Of a stretch of 11,420 bases of DNA, positions 8,001 through 11,420 are shown piece by piece. Source of the stretch: DASXTW01 sp046726275 (GTDB lineage Bacteria; Actinomycetota; UBA4738); assembly GCA_046726275.1 (NCBI GenBank), contig JBKPAF010000019.1, positions 1 to 11,420 of the forward strand. The letters are read 5' to 3'. Below the pieces are notes generated by a model. The model was not told the DNA's origin and did no database searches. It saw only the letters and a program-made list of their open reading frames with translations. Positions within the stretch are counted from its first letter, which is position 1. Every line of letters begins with the position of its first letter. Both the position numbers and the translations under genes were made by a program.

Positions 8001-8454
8001 CCTCGGTGACGCCCTGGGAGAGGGCGACAACGGCCTGGCCGGTGTTGACGCCGACCCGAACGGCGATGGGCTCGCCGGACGTCCGTTCGTTCAGCTCGCG
8101 CACGCCCTCAAGGATCCGCAGGGCAGCGCGAACTGCCCGCTCCGGATCGTCCTCGTGGACCACCGGAGAGCCGAACACACCCATGGCCGCGTCTCCGATG
8201 AACTTGTCCAGCGTGCCACCGGCCCGCTCGATCTCCGCGCGGGCCAGGGCATGGAACGGCTGAAGGATCGCCCTGACATCCTCGGGATCGGCCCGGTCGG
8301 ACCGGGCGGTGAACCCCGCCAGGTCGCAGAAGAGGACGGTGACGATCCTGCGTTCGGTCCGGGGCGGAGCAGCGACCCCGACGGCGGCGCCGCACTGGGG
8401 ACAGAACCGGAAGCCCTCTGGGCTCTCGCGCCCACAGATCTGACAGGTCACCAC
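5047..8454 (-). CDS. Zinc ribbon, class III adenylate cyclase, AAA ATPase and TPR protein
   Basis: This is a 1135-residue multidomain signalling protein. A zinc ribbon opens it (Cys4, Cys7, Cys18, Cys21). The class III cyclase domain spans about 36-215 and keeps the catalytic set: metal-binding Asp44 in FCDLAGFT and Asp88 in KFIGDAAMGVFG, Lys84, and Asp158, Asn161 and Arg165 in GDVVNTASRLE, so it should make cAMP from ATP. An AAA_16-type ATPase follows from FVGREPE (about 229), with Walker A GEPGAGKS at 259-266 and Walker B VVVFEDLHWAD near 383-393. From about 640 to the end the helical repeats look like TPRs. No membrane segment or terminal LuxR-type helix-turn-helix is seen. GTG at 8454 is the start: an in-frame TGA lies eight codons upstream, and a second GTG follows at once. 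It converges with padR. This architecture is common in actinobacteria, and the sensed signal is unknown. Confidence 0.92.
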   Translation of the reverse strand: MVTCQICGRESPEGFRFCPQCGAAVGVAAPPRTERRIVTVLFCDLAGFTARSDRADPEDVRAILQPFHALARAEIERAGGTLDKFIGDAAMGVFGSPVVHEDDPERAVRAALRILEGVRELNERTSGEPIAVRVGVNTGQAVVALSQGVTEGETVTGDVVNTASRLEEAAPVGSVLVGEATHAATRGAVEYEEVPPVSAKGKAEPLRVWRALAIRSIPAISDRAATTPFVGREPERALLEQAYLRAVRNRVVQLVTIVGEPGAGKSRLAAELHVSLPRLAPGEAAQWRRGRCLPYGEGITFWALGEIVKGQVGILESDPTQERDGKLSAILDQLESDPAQRAWLRVRLAPLVGGESGAPVDREEAFAAWLRFLEISARAKAMVVVFEDLHWADPALLAFIEHVAEHATASPMLMIATARPELYDSHPSWGAGVRNAATISIPPLTAEETATLVSSVLRTGLLPPEGRDLLLELSGGNPLFAEELARTLHERGAVDQSGQLLKDLPELGLPDTVQALIAARLDTLPGERKSLLQDASVIGKVFWAGAVAFLSGSDENAVRGHFDELTKKELVKPSPASSIRGQAEYAFWHALVREVAYAQIPRAERATRHRGAAKWLASMAGDRLGDLAEILAHHATSALDLTKAAGQTEGLDEMQGEAARYLQLAAARAMGLDVSKAEAHLLRAMEFVSAGHPDRPRIQANLAEAAFHAGRLEEADQRYREAIEGLRAFDEIPQAADAMIRRSVVLEYRGEVGPGRALLAEAIGLLSPLRPGPELARALATSAGTFMVAGRYQEVIPEADRAIELAMAVGEDAAAARAHGFRGYARAIQGDPDGVREQRQALESLRALGHARATAIVYNNLGSCLTHVEGSQAALDVFREGTTFAEERGLGEMAMALRSSMVSVLFELGEWDEVLQLAAEVVEAARRSGLGYDEVWAEADRARVLAYREGESARQFCESVLERARPLENAPLVVQAALAAAVARLATGDRPGTSALVREVLDMTSEDAEVRADELPTLSRLAVDSGARDLAVELLEGMEDHRLERYRLALMSARAVVDEARGELQAALDGYDEAAGAWARWGHSVEKAYALLGSGRCLIRLGRTEEARDRLGAARTMFAWLGAGQPLAELDALLP

Positions 8455-8627
8455 TCCCGGACTATCTGCCCTTCCTCATGGGGCCATCCTAAATGGGCAC
8501 CACGTAGACCTATCCGCACTGGTGACCTCGGGCGAGGCCGCGGCCCGCATACCGGGCACGCTCGGAGAGGACGCAAGCTGACCCGCCCGGTCCGGGCACG
8601 CACGTTCGAGACTGGTTACGTTGCCCC

Positions 8628-8968
8628 TCAATGCGCACTGCGGCGGGCACTACACGTCACACAGAGGGTTGCGAACGGTATGGCCTCTAACCTCTCGGAG
8701 GCGACGGGCTGCCCGCACTTGTCGCACCGGCCGTAGTTCCCTTCGTCCAACTTCTCCAGGGCCGGTCGACCTCGGCGAGCGTGGCGGCGATGGAGCGAGC
8801 GGCGGCTGTGGAGCTGATTCGCTCGACGGCCTCGGTGGTCCCCTCACCAATGCGCTTCCCGAACGACAGGTTGGACCCTGCCTCCGGGGGCTTCGTCAAT
8901 TCGGCAAGTTCGTCGGCGAGGTGGCGCCGCCGTGCCTCCAGAAGAGTCTGAACCTGCTCCAGTTCCAT
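8628..8968 (-). pseudogene. DksA/TraR C4 zinc-finger protein, frameshifted once
   Basis: The ATG at 8968 opens MELEQVQTLLEARRRHLADE, a coiled-coil N-terminus, and runs through GSNLSFGKRIGEGTTEAVER to AEVDR (residue 69). There the frame is lost. In the next frame the protein continues ALEKLDEGNYGRCDKCGQP, then VASERLEAIPFATLCVTC, the C4 zinc finger and flanks of the DksA/TraR family (reconstructed Cys82, Cys85, Cys103, Cys106), ending in TGA at 8628. Adding one C to the GGGCC run at 8759-8763 restores a 113-residue protein of normal family length. Intact relatives bind RNA polymerase's secondary channel or act as small zinc-finger regulators. As written, the product would be about 93 residues without a zinc finger. 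Either a real mutation or a base-calling error; the otherwise perfect conservation favours very recent loss or error. No strong ribosome site: GGAGGG is 16 bases from the ATG. Confidence 0.8.
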
Positions 8969-8981
8969 CGTCAGATGCTAC

Positions 8982-8995
8982 GGGCCCTCCGGCCC
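8982..8995. other. GC-rich hairpin in the leader of the DksA/TraR-like gene
   Basis: GGGCC and GGCCC enclose the four-base loop CTCC, 13 bases ahead of the DksA/TraR-like ATG on the minus strand. The only GGAGGG near this gene falls in the loop and right arm as transcribed. The stem is just 5 bp, so this may be chance in GC-rich DNA. Confidence 0.2.
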
Positions 8996-9118
8996 TGGGC
9001 GTACACGTTTTCCCAGGTGGCGGCGGCATGGGCAGGACGAGCGACAAGACACCGCCACGGCGCACCGGAAATAGATGTTGCGGTCGGGCGCGGTGGGCCA
9101 CCGGCGACCCTCGCGCGG

Positions 9119-9677
9119 TCAAGTTGCCGCACTGGCCTGCTGGTGGGGTGCTGGCCGGTAGCAGAGGAGATGATGCCTGAGTCGAACGTGGTCGTGGCGA
9201 TCAGCTGCATCCAGACCTGGCGGCCGTGGAAGGCCCGGTCGCCGCTGCCCCAGACCGCAGGGTTGACCCAGAAGTGGATCTCGTCGGCGAGTCCCTGGGT
9301 GGCAAGCTCGTAGGCGAGTTCGCCGCAGCCGAAAGAGATCAGGTTCCCGCGGTGCTGGCGCTTAAGGCTGGCCACGCTCTCGGCGAGGTCCCCTTTGATC
9401 AACGACGCGTTCCACTCGAGGGGTTCTTCCAGAGTCCGAGAGGCGACATACTTGGGGATGCTGTTCACTCGCTCGGCGAAGCCGGTGTCGTCGGTGATGC
9501 TGGGCCAGACGCTGGCGAGACCCTCGTAGACCTGCGCCCGAGCAGGAACGCGTCCGCGGCCAGCAGCTGATCGAACTTGTACCGTTCGCCCTCGCCCTCG
9601 AGGATCGCCCAGCCCTCGGGTGACGGCCCGATAACGCCATCGACGGTGATGTGGGTCGAGATGATCAACTTTCCCAT
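9119..9677 (-). pseudogene. Dihydrofolate reductase family protein, frameshifted twice
   Basis: The ATG at 9677 has GGAGG five bases upstream and starts MGKLIISTHITVDGVIG, the RibD C-terminal/DHFR-like family opening. The frame holds to LLAADAFLLGR, then slips near 9534, and the protein resumes as VYEGLASVWPSITDDTGF. It continues through IPKYVASRTLEEPLEWNAS, ISFGCGELAYELATQGLADE and HFWVNPAVWGSGDRAFHGR to ATTTFDSGI. A second slip near 9169 separates this from LLCYRPAPHQQASAAT and a TGA at 9119; the YRP ending is usual for the family. Restoring one G at each point gives 186 residues, a normal length. Without the second correction the frame runs to 8971 as unrelated sequence. The pieces match the family at every expected place, so this is one gene with two lost bases, not two genes. 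It resembles the intact gene at 16-642 only distantly. Function unknown; inactive if the lesions are real. Confidence 0.8.
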
Positions 9678-9963
9678 GAGAACCTCCAGTGCTGCCTATA
9701 GGGTGGTCAGAAACGACTTCACCATCCTCGGTGTCAAGCCTGGCGACTGAAAGATAGTCCATGGGTTGTCGGGCGAGGACTTCACGGGTCCGCGAGCGAC
9801 CGCCCTGTCAGCCCCGGCCAGGCGGCTGGGTCGCCTTATTCGGCCGTGGCGGAGACCCACTACGGTCCAACCTTCGCGGGCGTCTGCAACACGCTGTTGG
9901 TTCTGCGAAACTGCGGTTATCTGGCAGTTGCGCGTTGACAAGAGGCAGAGACGGAGGGCAGCA

Positions 9964-10680
9964 ATGCCGGAAGAGTTCGAAGGTGACCTGACCGAAGCGG
10001 TGTTCTGGGGCGCGGACATGAGCGGCGCACGCTTCCGCGACGTCAACTTCACCGGTACACGGATCAGTCACTCGTGGGTGGTCGACGTCGACATCGACGC
10101 GTTCGTCGACAGGCTCGTCGTGAACGGCGTCGACGTGACCGACTACGTGAACGAGCACGACGAGTGGTATCCGGTGCGAGCCATGATCCGCGCGTCAGAT
10201 CCAGACGGCTTGCGCGCCGCCTGGGCGGAGCTCCAAGAGGTCTGGGCCCCGACGATTGCGCGTGCGCAAGCGCTCGGCGAAGAGAAGGCGCAGGAATCGG
10301 TCAACGAAGAGTTCTCATTCGTGCAGACGGTGCGGCACCTCGTCTTCGCCATGGAGAAGTGGTTCAACGTGCCGATCCTCGGCGAGAGCTTCCATGCGAT
10401 GGGACTCCCGAACACAGGCTCGCTCGACTTTCCTTGGCCCGGACTCGACTACGGCGTCAAGCCAAAGCTCGCTGAAGCGCTCGCCGTGCGCGCCGACCGT
10501 GCCGCGAAGTTTCGCGCTTACCTGGCCGACGTCGACGCTGCGGACTTGCCGCGAGAAGTCGAGGTGCTCGAGAACGGCAAGGCCACGGTGCTCGATTGCC
10601 TCCAGACCGTCATGGAAGAAGAGTTCTGGCACAACCGCTACGCGCTGCGCGACCTCGCGGTGCTCGAACAAACGACGTAG
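9964..10680 (+). CDS. DinB superfamily protein with pentapeptide-like N-terminus
   Basis: This is a 238-residue protein. GGAGGG at 9953-9958 sits five bases before the ATG at 9964, which decides the start; the open frame extends upstream but without conserved sequence. Residues 8-35 show five-residue periodicity (ADMSG-ARFRD-VNFTG), as in pentapeptide repeats, forming at most one short coil. From about residue 70 the helical DinB-like domain begins: VRHLVFAMEKWFN (His125) and EEEFWHNRYALRDLAVLEQ (His223) carry the histidines expected to bind a divalent metal. DinB-fold proteins include thiol-dependent transferases and many uncharacterised actinobacterial members; this combination is recurrent, usually annotated only as DinB family. 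It is probably monocistronic. The precise reaction is unknown. Confidence 0.85.
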   Translation: MPEEFEGDLTEAVFWGADMSGARFRDVNFTGTRISHSWVVDVDIDAFVDRLVVNGVDVTDYVNEHDEWYPVRAMIRASDPDGLRAAWAELQEVWAPTIARAQALGEEKAQESVNEEFSFVQTVRHLVFAMEKWFNVPILGESFHAMGLPNTGSLDFPWPGLDYGVKPKLAEALAVRADRAAKFRAYLADVDAADLPREVEVLENGKATVLDCLQTVMEEEFWHNRYALRDLAVLEQTT

Positions 10681-10698
10681 TCAGACCGTTGCGTCCCG

Positions 10699-10716
10699 CT
10701 CGCGTGCTGCCGCGAG
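10699..10716 (+). terminator. Possible weak hairpin after the DinB-family gene
   Basis: CTCGCG (10699-10704) and CGCGAG (10711-10716) form a 6-bp stem with a TGCTGC loop, 19 bases past the stop codon. No T-run follows, so it is at best a non-canonical or transcript-stabilising hairpin. Confidence 0.25.
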
Positions 10717-10763
10717 GACACGTAGACCCCACAGCCCAACTCTCAGGCGCCTCGGCGCGCCAA

Positions 10764-10792
10764 TTGTCGCTGTTACCCGGTGCAGCTACTAT
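10764..10792 (+). promoter_or_regulatory. Candidate promoter of the secreted-protein gene
   Basis: TTGTCG (10764-10769) and TACTAT (10787-10792) are spaced by exactly 17 bases and each matches four of six consensus positions. Initiation near 10799 would leave a leader of about 34 bases containing the GGAGG ribosome site. Confidence 0.45.
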
Positions 10793-10832
10793 GCGCCGGT
10801 CCCGGCGACCCATCCCACTTACTGGAGGACGC

Positions 10833-11420
10833 ATGAAGCTCGTTCGCGCCACGGTGGTCCTATCCGTCCTACTCGGCTTCCTGCTCATCCCCATCCCTTC
10901 CGGGTCGGCGGACGTGCCCTATCAGGACATCGTGGGGAACGGCCCGCTGGACCACCTGTACCTCGGCAACGAGCTGAGCTGCCAGGTAGCCACCACCATC
11001 GACGGGGACGTGTTCGAGTTCTACCCGCCCGACACCGTCCCGGGTGACTGCGGAACGTTCCTGGCCGTGGGGGGAACGCTCTACACCCCCGACTTCAACA
11101 ACCACCTGGACACCGCGACCTTCTTCACCAACCCGGTCCCATTCACCCCGGTCAGCCAGTCGCCGGTCACCGGGACGGGGACCGGCGATGATCCCTACAC
11201 GGTCGTCACCGTGGCTAACGCCGGGGCCGATCTCCAGATCCAGGAGACCGACACCTACGTGCTCGGCGACGACGAGTTCCGGACAGACCTGCGGATCATC
11301 AACCAGTCCGGCGCCGACGTCTCCGCCGTGTTGTACCGCGCCGGCGACTGCTACCTGAGTTCCTCCGACGTCGGGTTCGGGTTCACCGACCCGTCGACCG
11401 GCACCGTGGGCTGCCAGGAA
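10833..11420 (+). CDS. Secreted protein of unknown function, 3' end beyond the window
   Basis: The ATG at 10833 has GGAGG (10824-10828) four bases upstream. The frame stays open for 196 codons to the end of the window, so the gene is cut off there. The product begins with a Sec-type signal peptide: MKLVR, the hydrophobic core ATVVLSVLLGFLLIPIP, then SGSA, with likely cleavage before DVPYQ at about residue 27. The mature part is rich in Asp, Thr, Gly and Pro, with GNGPLDHLYLGNELSCQV, DCGTFLAVGGTLYTPDF and YRAGDCYLSSSDVGFG. It has several cysteines (near residues 50, 73, 174 and 195) that could form disulfides outside the cell. It looks like the N-terminal domain of large extracellular actinobacterial proteins, beta-rich with no enzyme motif seen. 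Its own promoter-like site lies upstream, so it is probably transcribed separately. Confidence 0.85.
   Translation, partial: MKLVRATVVLSVLLGFLLIPIPSGSADVPYQDIVGNGPLDHLYLGNELSCQVATTIDGDVFEFYPPDTVPGDCGTFLAVGGTLYTPDFNNHLDTATFFTNPVPFTPVSQSPVTGTGTGDDPYTVVTVANAGADLQIQETDTYVLGDDEFRTDLRIINQSGADVSAVLYRAGDCYLSSSDVGFGFTDPSTGTVGCQE

Noticed and set aside
8585..8597. GCCCGG-T-CCGGGC palindrome downstream of the DksA-like gene
   Set aside because: A one-base loop cannot form a normal hairpin, there is no T-run, and such palindromes are common at this GC content.
6958..8736. Plus-strand open frame of 592 codons
   Set aside because: It lies opposite the zinc ribbon, cyclase and ATPase domains of the minus-strand gene, whose catalytic residues are intact. 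Its translation is Arg/Gly/Pro-rich without family resemblance.
8971..9762. Reading the 263-codon minus-strand frame as a single gene with its own start
   Set aside because: Only its middle (LLGR-region onward to FDSGI) is family sequence; both ends are off-frame. The gene is better explained as 9119-9677 with two frameshifts.
9935..9940. TTGACA ahead of the DinB-family gene
   Set aside because: A -10 box 17 bases later would fall on the ribosome site and start codon, and nothing resembling TATAAT is there.
9766..9963. N-terminal extension of the DinB-family protein
   Set aside because: The extra 66 residues are unconserved-looking, and the GGAGGG five bases before 9964 marks the start.

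Overview
The window is high-GC DNA. Its genes use G/C in most third codon positions, several have strong GGAGG-type ribosome binding sites, and the protein families are typical of Actinomycetota: a Rox-like flavin monooxygenase, a BBE-type oxidase with a divergent PadR regulator, a zinc-ribbon/adenylate cyclase/AAA/TPR regulator, DHFR-fold (RibD C-terminal) proteins, a DinB-fold protein and a DksA/TraR zinc finger protein. A soil or environmental actinobacterium is the best guess. No species can be named, and there is no rRNA, tRNA, CRISPR array, transposase or phage gene.

Layout. Bases 16-642 (+) encode a DHFR-fold protein. Bases 643-1120 hold a possible 55-residue CxxC protein on the minus strand (699-866) and an inverted repeat (core 1063-1073) that matches, as I recall it, the rifamycin-associated element. 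It stands just ahead of a class A FAD monooxygenase (1121-2623, +) resembling rifampicin monooxygenase. A BBE-type FAD oxidase (2731-4158, -) converges on it. The oxidase is divergent from a PadR-family repressor (4250-4951, +). The 91 bp between them carries two spaced copies of a TACTY-N7-GAGTA operator and candidate promoters for both directions. A 1135-residue cyclase/ATPase/TPR protein (5047-8454, -) follows. Upstream of it on the same strand lie a DksA/TraR-like gene (8628-8968) and a second DHFR-fold gene (9119-9677). The first is broken by one single-base loss and the second by two. To the right are a DinB-fold protein (9964-10680, +) and the start of a secreted protein (10833 to the window end, +).

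How the parts work together. The left half reads as small-molecule detoxification: two flavoenzymes, each with its own likely inducible control (the RAE-like element for the monooxygenase, PadR for the oxidase). The minus-strand trio on the right may be one transcription direction, but gaps of about 150 and 173 bp make a tight operon uncertain. I found no clearly new multi-gene system. The observations most worth following are the RAE-like element at the Rox-like gene, the PadR operator pair, and the three single-base frameshifts packed into about 0.8 kb.
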